Positions 23,388 to 30,806 of a DNA stretch of 52,876 nucleotides are shown in pieces (position 1 is the stretch's first letter; each line of letters starts with the position of its first letter). Below the pieces are notes generated by a model, which was given only the letters and a program-made list of their open reading frames with translations, was not told the origin of the DNA and did not search any database. The translations under genes were made by a program, and so were the position numbers. Where the stretch lies: contig NZ_JABVXF010000030.1 of NCBI RefSeq assembly GCF_013349995.1, positions 1 to 52,876 of the forward strand, given 5' to 3'. Source of the DNA: Pseudoalteromonas sp. 0303 (GTDB lineage Bacteria > Pseudomonadota > Gammaproteobacteria > Enterobacterales > Alteromonadaceae).

Positions 23388-24098
23388 GTGAGAATACTCA
23401 ATTTATTAAGTTTTACCTGCTGCACGCTACTTGCTGGCTGCTCACTTACTCAAAGTAAAACGCTAAACGTTGGAGGGCAGGATTACCTTCTCAATAAAGA
23501 TGGTTCAATTACCGTATCCAAAGAGCAAGTTCAATACTTGAAGGGCCAAAGCGATATTACAGTAATAGATACTGTTATGCCTGCTGGTGGCGTGGCAGTT
23601 ACTGAACAAGAGCTACAGTTGTTATCTAGGGATAAGCAGCTTTTAGCTGAAACAATTGATGGCAAAGTAGTAGACACTGAAGTATTCACATTTTTGGTCA
23701 AGCAAGGCTCTTTAAAGGAGAATCTTAGCAGGCTTGCATCTAAATATTCGACGGAAAATGAGCCCTTGATGCTCGATTATGGTGATGTTGACTATTACGT
23801 TAAAGAGAGCAGCATTATCAGAGCGTATTCCGTTGATGAGCTTGTTGCAGAAGTTATTGCAAGCTTTCCGGCGTTCGCCCAAATTGATGGAGTCACATTC
23901 TTTGTGAAGAAAGGCTCATTAAAAGCAAATTTAAATCGTTTGAGTAAACAATACTCAACACCATCTGAACCTCTGGAAATTGATTACAACGGTGGAGACT
24001 TACATGTGGCTAAATCTGAACTGATTGTGGCAAGTTCCTTAGAAGAGTTAGTTTCGCTTGTTTTGGCCCCCTACCCTGTTTTCTCAGCAATTGAGTAA
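23388..24098 (+). CDS. Lipoprotein with duplicated TcpQ/PilL-like domain (236 aa)
   Basis: GTG start with AAGGG upstream. The N-terminus ends in the lipobox LLAGC (Cys about residue 18), so it is a membrane-anchored lipoprotein. Two homologous stretches of about 66 residues follow: FTFLVKQGSLKENLSRLASK through AYSVDELVAEVIASFPAF, and VTFFVKKGSLKANLNRLSKQ through SSLEELVSLVLAPYPVF. The pattern GSLKxNLxRL plus a terminal Y/FPxF resembles the TcpQ/PilL domain found next to type IVb pilus secretins, but no pilus genes are present. A strong terminator follows. Confidence 0.6.
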   Translation: MRILNLLSFTCCTLLAGCSLTQSKTLNVGGQDYLLNKDGSITVSKEQVQYLKGQSDITVIDTVMPAGGVAVTEQELQLLSRDKQLLAETIDGKVVDTEVFTFLVKQGSLKENLSRLASKYSTENEPLMLDYGDVDYYVKESSIIRAYSVDELVAEVIASFPAFAQIDGVTFFVKKGSLKANLNRLSKQYSTPSEPLEIDYNGGDLHVAKSELIVASSLEELVSLVLAPYPVFSAIE

Positions 24099-24129
24099 GA
24101 AACCCATCGACACTTATTCCCAACTTTAA

Positions 24130-24163
24130 GGGGGCAATATCAATAATATTGCCCCCTTTTTTT
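24130..24163. terminator. Strong bidirectional terminator
   Basis: Perfect 11-bp stem GGGGGCAATAT/ATATTGCCCCC with a 5-nt loop and seven T on the right. It separates the lipoprotein gene from the convergent gene at 24162-24413. Confidence 0.85.
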
Positions 24164-24413
24164 AATGCATAATTTCCAAAGTTTCACTTTCAGCCACATT
24201 AAATAACATGTTCGCCCCCTTCCAGTGCGGGTGCTCTTTTTCAAGCTTCTCAAATGAAGAGTAATGCAACGCTTTGTACTTCCCTAGTCTAATGTTTTTT
24301 ATTGTTTTTTTACCAAAAGATAGTTGCCAATTATTAATTCCTAAGTAGGTTAAACTTGTTATTACACCATGTAGGTTAATTTCTAGTTTTGTTGGCGTGA
24401 TTTGTTCTATCAT
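24162..24413 (-). CDS. Hypothetical 83-aa protein
   Basis: Family not recognised. Soluble, beta-rich N-terminal half and a KLEKEHPHWKGANMLF segment near the C-terminus. The upstream stretch 24414-24560 is AT-rich and shows no gene. Confidence 0.5.
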   Translation of the reverse strand: MIEQITPTKLEINLHGVITSLTYLGINNWQLSFGKKTIKNIRLGKYKALHYSSFEKLEKEHPHWKGANMLFNVAESETLEIMH

Positions 24414-24560
24414 CGGGTTTGAAGTCTCTTATATATTTAACAAAAAAAGATAATTGTTCTTAATTATTTTGATTTTTTAAGTTTCAAAAAACAACAGTTA
24501 AATTAATTTTTATTAAATTAAATCGGTTTTGTTAAACCCCTCCCCTGCTTTATCAAAGGC

Positions 24561-24595
24561 ACTTTCACTGCAGCATTGTCTTTAGAGAGTATCTT
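24561..24595 (+). promoter_or_regulatory. Family-1 promoter separated from the sprT-like gene by an IS
   Basis: Box ACTTTCACTG, 19-bp spacer, -10 TATCTT. There is no rightward gene within 1 kb; the IS1341-type element begins about 75 bp downstream, and the sprT-like gene follows directly behind it. The most economical reading is that the IS landed between promoter and gene. Confidence 0.6.
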
Positions 24596-24671
24596 GGACA
24601 CATCCATTAATCTTGTTGCTTAGGCCCAAGCTTAACATTTAAATATTTAAGAGAGAGAAGTGTTTTGACAT

Positions 24672-25955
24672 CCTCCCCTAGCTAATTCGCTAGAGGATTC
24701 CTGTTTCACGGCGTATTGCTTAACGGTCGAGTGACCAATTAAGGCTTACTTACGCTCCACAAGCTAACACGGTCTGCCCGACCGCTTTGATATTTAACGC
24801 GGCGTTGAGATCACGATCTAACTGAGATTCACAGCTAGGACAATCCCAACTCCTTACATGCAACGGCAAGGAATCAACAACGTGACCACAGCAATTACAG
24901 CGCTTAGAGCTTGGATACCACTTATCAACCTGAACAAGTGTGCGTCCGTACCAGTCTGCCTTGTATGCCAACTGGCGTACAAGCTCAGACCAGTTAGCAT
25001 CAGCGATTGCTTTGGCAAGTTTGCGATTCTTTATCATGTTTTTAACGCTCAGACTTTCACAGCTAATCAATTGGTTTTCTTTTATCAATTGCGAAGTCAG
25101 TTTGTGGGTAAAGTCGCGGCGACAATCAGCGATTTTCGCTTGAATACGAGCAACTTTCTTTCTGGCTTTATGGAAGTTGGCAGAGCCTTTCATTTTCTTA
25201 GAAAGGATACGTTGCGCTTTCGCTAATTTCTTAGCGTATCGCTTGGTGTGGTGGGGGTTGCCAGATTTTAACCCATCAGAGGTAATAACAAGATCTTTTA
25301 AACCTAAATCAATACCGACTGTATTTTTACTAATCGGCAGTGGTTTAGGCTTGAAGCGGCAAAGACAAGAAACGAAATAACGGCCAGCGCTGTCTTTGCT
25401 GATAGTAATAGTGGTTGGTTCGCTTGGTAGTTCACGACTCCAACGAATATTAAGTGGTTGTTTGGACTTAGCAATATATAGCTGTCCGTCACGGTACTTA
25501 AATGCTGATTTGGTGAACTCAGCAGACTGTTTAGAGCGTTTCTTTTTAAAGGTTGGGTACTTAGCTCTACCCTCAAAGAAATTCTTAAAGGCGGTTTGTT
25601 GGTGGCGTAACGATTGTTGAAGTGGTACGCATGAGACATCATTTAGCCAAGATAGCTCAGGCTCTTTTTTGAGTTCAGTTAGCTTGCTAGAGGATGCGCT
25701 GTAATTCACTTTGGTTTGTTCGTTATAGAACGTATCGGTACGCCATTTAAGGATTGAGTTATAGACAAATCGCACACAGCCGAAAGTGCGCTCAAGTAAT
25801 TCTACTTGCTCGCTTGTTGGGTATATGCGGTATTTATAAGCTCTCTCTTTCATAGCTCACAAGATTACACTATTTTATGTGAGTGTAAAGAATATTAAAT
25901 CTACTACGAGGAGCAGCGTTCCTCCCCTCCCTCTTTCGGAAGGGGTATCCACGCT
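24672..25955 (-). mobile_element. IS1341-type (tnpB-only) IS200/IS605 element
   Basis: The single gene is tnpB. Its 3' side has a subterminal hairpin CCCTAGC/GCTAGAGG (24676-24696) of the kind seen at IS200/IS605 right ends. Its 5' side has a long imperfect hairpin with CCCCT/AGGGG arms near 25924-25945. It lacks tnpA, so it could only move with a transposase in trans, such as the one at 17992. Confidence 0.75.
24750..25853 (-). CDS. tnpB: TnpB RNA-guided nuclease, IS1341 group (367 aa)
   Basis: Catalytic residues Asp182 (VGIDLGLKDLV), Glu266 (QLISCESLSV) and Asp348 (LDRDLNAALNI) are all present, with the zinc finger CNCCG and CPSCE. The N-terminus MKERAYKYRIYPT is typical. It shares little with the 459-aa TnpB at 16544, so the two elements have separate origins. 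The guide RNA would come from the tnpB 3' end and the hairpin at 24676-24696. Confidence 0.92.
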   Translation of the reverse strand: MKERAYKYRIYPTSEQVELLERTFGCVRFVYNSILKWRTDTFYNEQTKVNYSASSSKLTELKKEPELSWLNDVSCVPLQQSLRHQQTAFKNFFEGRAKYPTFKKKRSKQSAEFTKSAFKYRDGQLYIAKSKQPLNIRWSRELPSEPTTITISKDSAGRYFVSCLCRFKPKPLPISKNTVGIDLGLKDLVITSDGLKSGNPHHTKRYAKKLAKAQRILSKKMKGSANFHKARKKVARIQAKIADCRRDFTHKLTSQLIKENQLISCESLSVKNMIKNRKLAKAIADANWSELVRQLAYKADWYGRTLVQVDKWYPSSKRCNCCGHVVDSLPLHVRSWDCPSCESQLDRDLNAALNIKAVGQTVLACGA

Positions 25956-25964
25956 GAAAATTTG

Positions 25965-26474
25965 ATGATCACACTTGAGAAAATAAACGTTCTTCTAAAT
26001 GAAGAAATTATCGCGGCTAAAAAGTTATTTTCAGGACCATGGGCTCATGAGCCTGTAATGTGTGCTAACACATTTCAACATAAGCGATATTTAGGATTGG
26101 CAAACTCATCCGGTGAGATATCAATTAACTCTCTATTTTTAAACACATCAGCAGTCGATCTGCTTGTGAATACGCTGAAGCATGAGATATGTCATTTAAT
26201 CGTTGGTGTTCATCAAAATCATAATTCCAAATTTAAGCGAGTAGCTTCGGTTTTGGGTGTGAAAGATAATGATGAATTGAAAGAATTGACGTTAATAACA
26301 TCTCAGATCAAGTACAAGTATTCAGTGATTGCACACATGGCTGGTGGTAAAAAAGTTGAACTTGGTGGTGTTCATAGAAAAACAAAAAAATACACGGAAT
26401 ACGACCCTAAAGGTCGAAGGAAAATGAGGATTGACGGTGTATTAATTGAGAGATTTGAGTTTCTAAATAATTAA
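25965..26474 (+). CDS. SprT-like zinc metallopeptidase domain protein (169 aa)
   Basis: HEICH at residues 73-77 is the HExxH zinc site; His86 in HQNHNSKFK fits the third ligand of the SprT family. The C-terminus is basic (KKTKKYTEYDPKGRRKMR). SprT-like proteins include DNA-protein crosslink proteases (Spartan), but many bacterial members are uncharacterised. The ATG follows the IS boundary by about 10 bp and has no ribosome binding site, so expression may now be low or driven from the IS. A probable original promoter is at 24561-24595. Confidence 0.75.
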   Translation: MITLEKINVLLNEEIIAAKKLFSGPWAHEPVMCANTFQHKRYLGLANSSGEISINSLFLNTSAVDLLVNTLKHEICHLIVGVHQNHNSKFKRVASVLGVKDNDELKELTLITSQIKYKYSVIAHMAGGKKVELGGVHRKTKKYTEYDPKGRRKMRIDGVLIERFEFLNN

Positions 26475-26502
26475 AAAATGGCCTTTCGGCCATTTTTTAA
26501 TT
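26473..26502. terminator. Bidirectional terminator between sprT-like gene and parB
   Basis: Stem AAAAAATGGCC/GGCCATTTTTT with a 4-nt loop. It ends both the rightward sprT-like gene and the leftward par operon. Confidence 0.85.
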
Positions 26503-26546
26503 TGTTGCAATGTTATGTTTAATTGAATGTAGATGTCGATTGTTAG

Positions 26547-27494
26547 TTAAGATGATAGCAACTTAACTAAATCGGAGCCTTTATTATTCAACACGCTTTC
26601 ATCAATCGTTAGCACCAATTGCCCTTTGTTATTCATCTTCGCTTTGACTCCATCTTGCTGCTTGATTGACTCATACTCTTTAGGTAAAGCAGGCGCGGTT
26701 TTAGGTGCTGTGACTTTTGCTAAAATAAGCGACTTCATAGCGCTTGATGCTTTTACATACACTGATTCATCTAATACATCGTTATCATCGTATTGCTTCA
26801 GTTCAGACTCAGTTAAAAATTGCTTGAAGTCATCTAGTTGTGAAATGCAATTATCAAACTGAGTGGGGTCTTCATTGCGTATGTTTACTAGATTTAAAAC
26901 AAAGCGCAGATCGATAAACTTTAGCGCTGGGAATAAGTCAAATATTGACTCCCCCAAAGTGAGTATTTTTTTTGCATTATCAGCCGTGCCTTTTGAGCAA
27001 TCTAGCTCAGCAGCAATAGAGCGGATAGATTGCTCATCAAGATTGAGTTCTTTAATTTTAAACGCTAAATCAAACGTTGTAGGCTTGCTGTATTTGTCTG
27101 ACGACTGTGAAAGCGCTTTAACATCATCTTCATCCATGTTGGGTGTTAAAAGCATATAAAGCGTACCATCATCTAAAAGGCTCACAGCGTGCGTACGGCG
27201 TGTTCCCTCGATAACATTAAAAGCATGCTTTGAACCGTATGCTTTAATTGGGTGTTGGTTCCTTTTGTCCCTTTTAATCTCTGGGTAAATGTCGGACACG
27301 CTCGCAAGGCTCAAGTGGCGAGTACTACGACCATTATATTCAGATACTTTACTACAAGCTTTTATGTCTTTACTTGGTATTGTAACCATCTTAAATGTGT
27401 AGCTTTTACCTGTCACAGGCCCTGTGATAACAACACCTTCGTCTTCAATTAATAAGTCATCGTCTGCAGATGGTCTAATTACTTTACGTACCAT
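26547..27494 (-). CDS. parB: ParB centromere-binding partition protein
   Basis: 315 aa. Contains the ParB-like box NVIEGTRRTHAVSLL, then a helix-turn-helix segment (EQSIRSIAAELDCSKGTADN). The layout and length fit P1/Vibrio chromosome-2-type ParB. Encoded 3 nt behind parA on the same strand. It would bind parS; the palindromes upstream of parA and at 35.25-35.40 kb are candidates. Confidence 0.85.
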   Translation of the reverse strand: MVRKVIRPSADDDLLIEDEGVVITGPVTGKSYTFKMVTIPSKDIKACSKVSEYNGRSTRHLSLASVSDIYPEIKRDKRNQHPIKAYGSKHAFNVIEGTRRTHAVSLLDDGTLYMLLTPNMDEDDVKALSQSSDKYSKPTTFDLAFKIKELNLDEQSIRSIAAELDCSKGTADNAKKILTLGESIFDLFPALKFIDLRFVLNLVNIRNEDPTQFDNCISQLDDFKQFLTESELKQYDDNDVLDESVYVKASSAMKSLILAKVTAPKTAPALPKEYESIKQQDGVKAKMNNKGQLVLTIDESVLNNKGSDLVKLLSS

Positions 27495-27497
27495 GGC

Positions 27498-28715
27498 TTA
27501 TTGTTCCTCTATAATGCTTTCTGCATATTCAAAAAATGATACTGCTAAGTCATTTACCGCTTGTTTCGCTTTTACAAGCGTTTCTGCACCACCAGCATAG
27601 TTTCGTGGTTGCATAGTAACAACGGTGTCGTATGTCTCACCACAGCGGCTAAATACATCTGACTTAGGCAGGCTTTTGTCGAGCATTGCTGGTAAGACGG
27701 CTTTAATGTGCTTTCTAGCATCCTTATTATCGCGCTTGTTCTGCTGAAACTTTGTCATGAAACCAGCGTGCGCTAATGTTCGGATGTTGCCACCGCTCCG
27801 TTTAATCATTTTATCGAGTGATGGCAGTCTATTTAAAAACTTTAACGTTGAGTCTAAATCAACCGGATCTGGTGGTGTCGGTGTTAACCAGATATCAGCA
27901 GCTGACAGTGAGTTTAAAAGAAATGGATCTATATGCGGCCCCGTATCAACAAATATGAAATCGAAGTCTTTCTTAATTTTGCTAATAACACGATCATACA
28001 AGGCTGTAAAAATTTGATTGTCTGGAATTTCAGCCTCTTTACAGCATGTGGCCCATTCCGCCGCAATAAACGCATCTTCCATCGATGCAGGCATGAGTTT
28101 AACGCCTGGTACTGTAGTGTCGAAAACAAATTCATCAAGAATTTCTTCTCTGGTCAATTGGTTCATCATTGCTTGTGCGGTTGTTGTATCTACGCGCTCT
28201 AAAGCAAGTTTATGATTCATAAACATGGTGGCAGAACCTTGCGGATCTAAATCAATAACCAGTATGCGAAGGTCATAAGGTACTAGGTCAGGGGCTGTTC
28301 TAAGGCCTTGAGCAAGAGATACACCACTGACTGTTTTTGATGCGCCCCCCTTGAGGTTTGCTAGAAAAGTCACTACAGCATCATAGCCTCTGTCTCGGAA
28401 TTTCTCTGTATTGCGGTACTCATAAATCTTGATTACATCTTCAATTGATAATGCGTAACTAGCTAAAGCGTTTTCCTTTGAAGCTTTACCTCTGCGTTGG
28501 AATGAATAACCATCGGCCTCCATTGCTGCAACGGTGTTATCTACAACAGCTCTTGTTAAGTCAGGAAATATTTTGTGCACACTTGCTTTAGTGTAACGTT
28601 GGTCAAAGCCACCAACGCCTGCAATAAACTTCTCTTCCTCTACGCCAGTTGATAGCTGATTTAGCTTCGCTTTTGCTAACTTAGCTGTTTTAGTTAAATC
28701 CAGTTCAGAACCCAT
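27498..28715 (-). CDS. parA: ParA partition ATPase with N-terminal DNA-binding region
   Basis: 405 aa. The first 110 residues hold a winged-helix-like region (TKASVHKIFPDLTRAVVDNT) as in P1-type ParA, which autorepresses its operon. The deviant Walker A is KGGASKT (122-128), Walker A' is LVIDLDPQGSA, and Walker B is FDFIFVDTGPHID. It drives plasmid segregation with ParB and represses the par promoter. Confidence 0.92.
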   Translation of the reverse strand: MGSELDLTKTAKLAKAKLNQLSTGVEEEKFIAGVGGFDQRYTKASVHKIFPDLTRAVVDNTVAAMEADGYSFQRRGKASKENALASYALSIEDVIKIYEYRNTEKFRDRGYDAVVTFLANLKGGASKTVSGVSLAQGLRTAPDLVPYDLRILVIDLDPQGSATMFMNHKLALERVDTTTAQAMMNQLTREEILDEFVFDTTVPGVKLMPASMEDAFIAAEWATCCKEAEIPDNQIFTALYDRVISKIKKDFDFIFVDTGPHIDPFLLNSLSAADIWLTPTPPDPVDLDSTLKFLNRLPSLDKMIKRSGGNIRTLAHAGFMTKFQQNKRDNKDARKHIKAVLPAMLDKSLPKSDVFSRCGETYDTVVTMQPRNYAGGAETLVKAKQAVNDLAVSFFEYAESIIEEQ

Positions 28716-28748
28716 AATATTCCCATCATTATTAAGTGTGAAAGAGGT

Positions 28749-28776
28749 AAGCTACCGTCTAGTTAGTATGTAGCTT
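28749..28776. promoter_or_regulatory. Inverted repeat in the parA promoter region
   Basis: AAGCTAC and GTAGCTT arms, 14 bp apart, 34 nt upstream of the parA start. Likely the ParA operator. Confidence 0.5.
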
Positions 28777-28875
28777 TTCCGCTGAAAGTTAAATATTCTA
28801 CATGCATGGAAATATATTCCACTTTAATGGGCTTGTAAAGGCAGTAATAAGCTGTTTTCGCTTAGAATTTGCATG

Positions 28876-28997
28876 CCAACGTTGGGCGGGTGGATTTATA
28901 AAGAAAATTTTAAGGGGTGTCCAACGTTGGACACCTGAAATACACGCCTTAAATTTTGACTGCAACAACCTCACTTATATGTGTCCAACGTTGGACA
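28876..28997. promoter_or_regulatory. Centromere-like palindrome cluster A
   Basis: Three sites share CCAACGTTGG: a partial copy at 28876-28885, a perfect 20-bp palindrome GGTGTCCAACGTTGGACACC at 28916-28935, and TGTCCAACGTTGGACA at 28982-28997. The stretch 28716-29052 holds no gene. Position next to parA suggests parS or a partition-linked operator. Confidence 0.7.
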
Positions 28998-29052
28998 GCA
29001 AGATTTAGGAATCGATTATTTCCATCTACTTCATGCTCAATGAATTAATGTA

Positions 29053-29577
29053 GTGGCGACTTATACTGTTAAAAATGTAGTAAAAAATATAATTGTTCTA
29101 CAGTTAAGTTTAAGAGATATAGGTTACATCATGATTGATGGATTTAAAGGGCGCACATTTTCACTTGGTGACAAAGTACGGGTTTATCGCAATTTAAACA
29201 ACGGTAAATGGTCTATTCTTGCCACCTCTGGTGAGTACAAGAACAAGGTTGTTGGGCACCTTGATGAGCTGGCTTTGTCAGATGTTACATTCATTGTTAG
29301 TGCTGCAGGACAGGCTCGCGTGCGCCGTGAAGGGCGTAAAAATGTTCATGCTTATGCGCAAGGGCTGCTTTCATCAGTAACAGCGGCTCCATATGGTGTG
29401 GATGTACCTATTGTAAGCTACGACCCTTATGGAAAGGATTTCTTTTTCAGGAAGGACGATGAAAATGTGAAGCTAGAAGCTTTGCAATTTCTTAACTTTT
29501 CTCATGGAAAGACTATTTGTAAGGCTTTCAACCTTACTTACACGTTATCACTTAGTAAATTAATTATTTCGAATTAG
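29053..29577 (+). CDS. Hypothetical protein of a widespread mobile-element family (174 aa)
   Basis: GTG start at 29053, or ATG at 29131. The core DKVRVYRNLNNGKWSIL, then VVGHLDELALSDVTF and GQARVRREGRKNVHAYAQG, belongs to a small family I have seen often on plasmids and phages, but it has no function I can name. No membrane segment. It lies divergent from parA beyond the palindrome cluster. Confidence 0.55.
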   Translation: MATYTVKNVVKNIIVLQLSLRDIGYIMIDGFKGRTFSLGDKVRVYRNLNNGKWSILATSGEYKNKVVGHLDELALSDVTFIVSAAGQARVRREGRKNVHAYAQGLLSSVTAAPYGVDVPIVSYDPYGKDFFFRKDDENVKLEALQFLNFSHGKTICKAFNLTYTLSLSKLIISN

Positions 29578-29591
29578 GAAAGGTGTTCTGT

Positions 29592-29626
29592 ACTTTTCCT
29601 GCACCGCCCTCCCCTCTTGCTACCTT
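29592..29626 (+). promoter_or_regulatory. Family-1 promoter (consensus match)
   Basis: Box ACTTTTCCTG, 19-bp spacer, -10 TACCTT preceded by TTGC; 45 nt before the ATG at 29671. Confidence 0.65.
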
Positions 29627-29670
29627 GGTTATATCAAAATTAAAAAGCAACCATATATGAGGAAGAACCT

Positions 29671-30027
29671 ATGACTGCACGTAGAAAGTTAGTTAAAGAA
29701 ATTCCGGTAACTGGGAATTCTGACGTTAATGTAATTGAAGTGGAATTGTACTTCGCTAAGGGGGGGATCAACTATTTCAACTATAAAAATGAGGCAAGAG
29801 GCTACTACGTCAGTGTCTGCCCTTATAAGGTGACTCATGAAGGTGGTTATAAATCTAAAGCGTACTCTGCTTTTGCTGGTGTTAAAACATTGCTTTTAGA
29901 GGCGTCACGGTTTGGTCAGAAGAAGTTCGAAACCTTGAAGGTACCAGAAGGCACCTTGAATGCGTTAATCGAGCAGGTCTTAGAGAATAATGGTCTTAGC
30001 GTGCTAGAAGAAAAGCAAGCAGCGTAA
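29671..30027 (+). CDS. Hypothetical 118-aa protein
   Basis: Family not recognised. GAGGAAGAA precedes the ATG. The protein is basic, with alternating hydrophobic stretches (YYVSVCPYKVTHEGGYKS). First gene of a three-gene unit (29671-30661) behind a consensus family-1 promoter. Confidence 0.6.
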   Translation: MTARRKLVKEIPVTGNSDVNVIEVELYFAKGGINYFNYKNEARGYYVSVCPYKVTHEGGYKSKAYSAFAGVKTLLLEASRFGQKKFETLKVPEGTLNALIEQVLENNGLSVLEEKQAA

Positions 30028-30034
30028 ACAATAT

Positions 30035-30057
30035 GCTAGCGAATGATATTCGCTAGC
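30035..30057 (+). other. Intergenic hairpin
   Basis: Perfect stem GCTAGCGAA/TTCGCTAGC with a 5-nt loop between two genes of the same unit, without a T-run. It could be an RNA-processing or mRNA-stability site. Confidence 0.55.
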
Positions 30058-30074
30058 ACTCGTAAGGAGGTAGT

Positions 30075-30335
30075 ATGTTAAGTGCGATCGTTATGCATTC
30101 CCCTGTTACATTTACACAAAAAATCAGAGGTAATGAATTTACGCTTAAGAAGCTAAATGATGGTCAGTGGGAAATGACCGTCATGAATGCATCTGTAAAG
30201 GCTTATCGTAATGGGTTTGCTGTGCCTAAAGTTTTCCCCAGTTTGAAAGAAGTCGAAGCAAAATATAAATCATGGCGAGGGTTTAGCTTGATAGTCGATT
30301 CTCTTACTGAATCATATAATGAGGGGGTGGAATGA
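30075..30335 (+). CDS. Hypothetical 86-aa protein
   Basis: Family not recognised. AAGGAGGT is a near-perfect ribosome binding site. A helical segment with FPSLKEVEAKYKSWRGFSL lies near the C-terminus. Overlaps the next gene by 4 nt (ATGA). Confidence 0.65.
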   Translation: MLSAIVMHSPVTFTQKIRGNEFTLKKLNDGQWEMTVMNASVKAYRNGFAVPKVFPSLKEVEAKYKSWRGFSLIVDSLTESYNEGVE

Positions 30336-30661
30336 ATATAGATGTGGATTTCCCGTATGAATTAACAAAAGAGCAATGGGGCGCAGCTAGAGGTAATGCG
30401 CGTGAGCAAATGAGAGGTAACAACGTTCAAGTGCGCTGTACTAAATCAGCGCATAGCGGGATGATAAGTGCGGCCAAAATGTTGGATTGGTTGGATTTCG
30501 GTGTTCGTAAGGACTTGGAGGAGCAGCTTAAGCAAGTTCAGTCAGGTGAAAAAGTTTTAACTGGATTCGCAAAAGCACGGTTTATTTACCGATTGGAGCA
30601 CCCTACTACTTATCGAGATGTAATAAAAAAAGCGAAACGCCTTGGCTTAGTACATAGTTAA
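30332..30661 (+). CDS. Hypothetical 109-aa protein
   Basis: Family not recognised. Translationally coupled to the preceding gene. Basic and helical (EQWGAARGNAREQMRG; VIKKAKRLGLVHS). A terminator follows at once. Confidence 0.65.
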   Translation: MNIDVDFPYELTKEQWGAARGNAREQMRGNNVQVRCTKSAHSGMISAAKMLDWLDFGVRKDLEEQLKQVQSGEKVLTGFAKARFIYRLEHPTTYRDVIKKAKRLGLVHS

Positions 30662-30671
30662 CAATTCAATA

Positions 30672-30697
30672 AAAAGCTCATTATTCAATGAGCTTTT
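30672..30697 (+). terminator. Rho-independent terminator
   Basis: Stem AAAAGCTCATT/AATGAGCTTTT with a 4-nt loop; ends the 29671-30661 unit. Confidence 0.8.
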
Positions 30698-30737
30698 CTA
30701 TTTCCAACAACTCGCAAAGTATGATGTAGATCGGGTG

Positions 30738-30772
30738 TCCTTTCCTGCATGTTATTTCAGCTTCTATATCAT
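30738..30772 (+). promoter_or_regulatory. Family-1 promoter of the MTase-like gene
   Basis: Box TCCTTTCCTG, 19-bp spacer, -10 TATCAT; 35 nt before the ATG at 30807. Confidence 0.55.
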
Positions 30773-30806
30773 TATTTTAAATGTTAAGAAAATAATTGAG
30801 GTTTAT

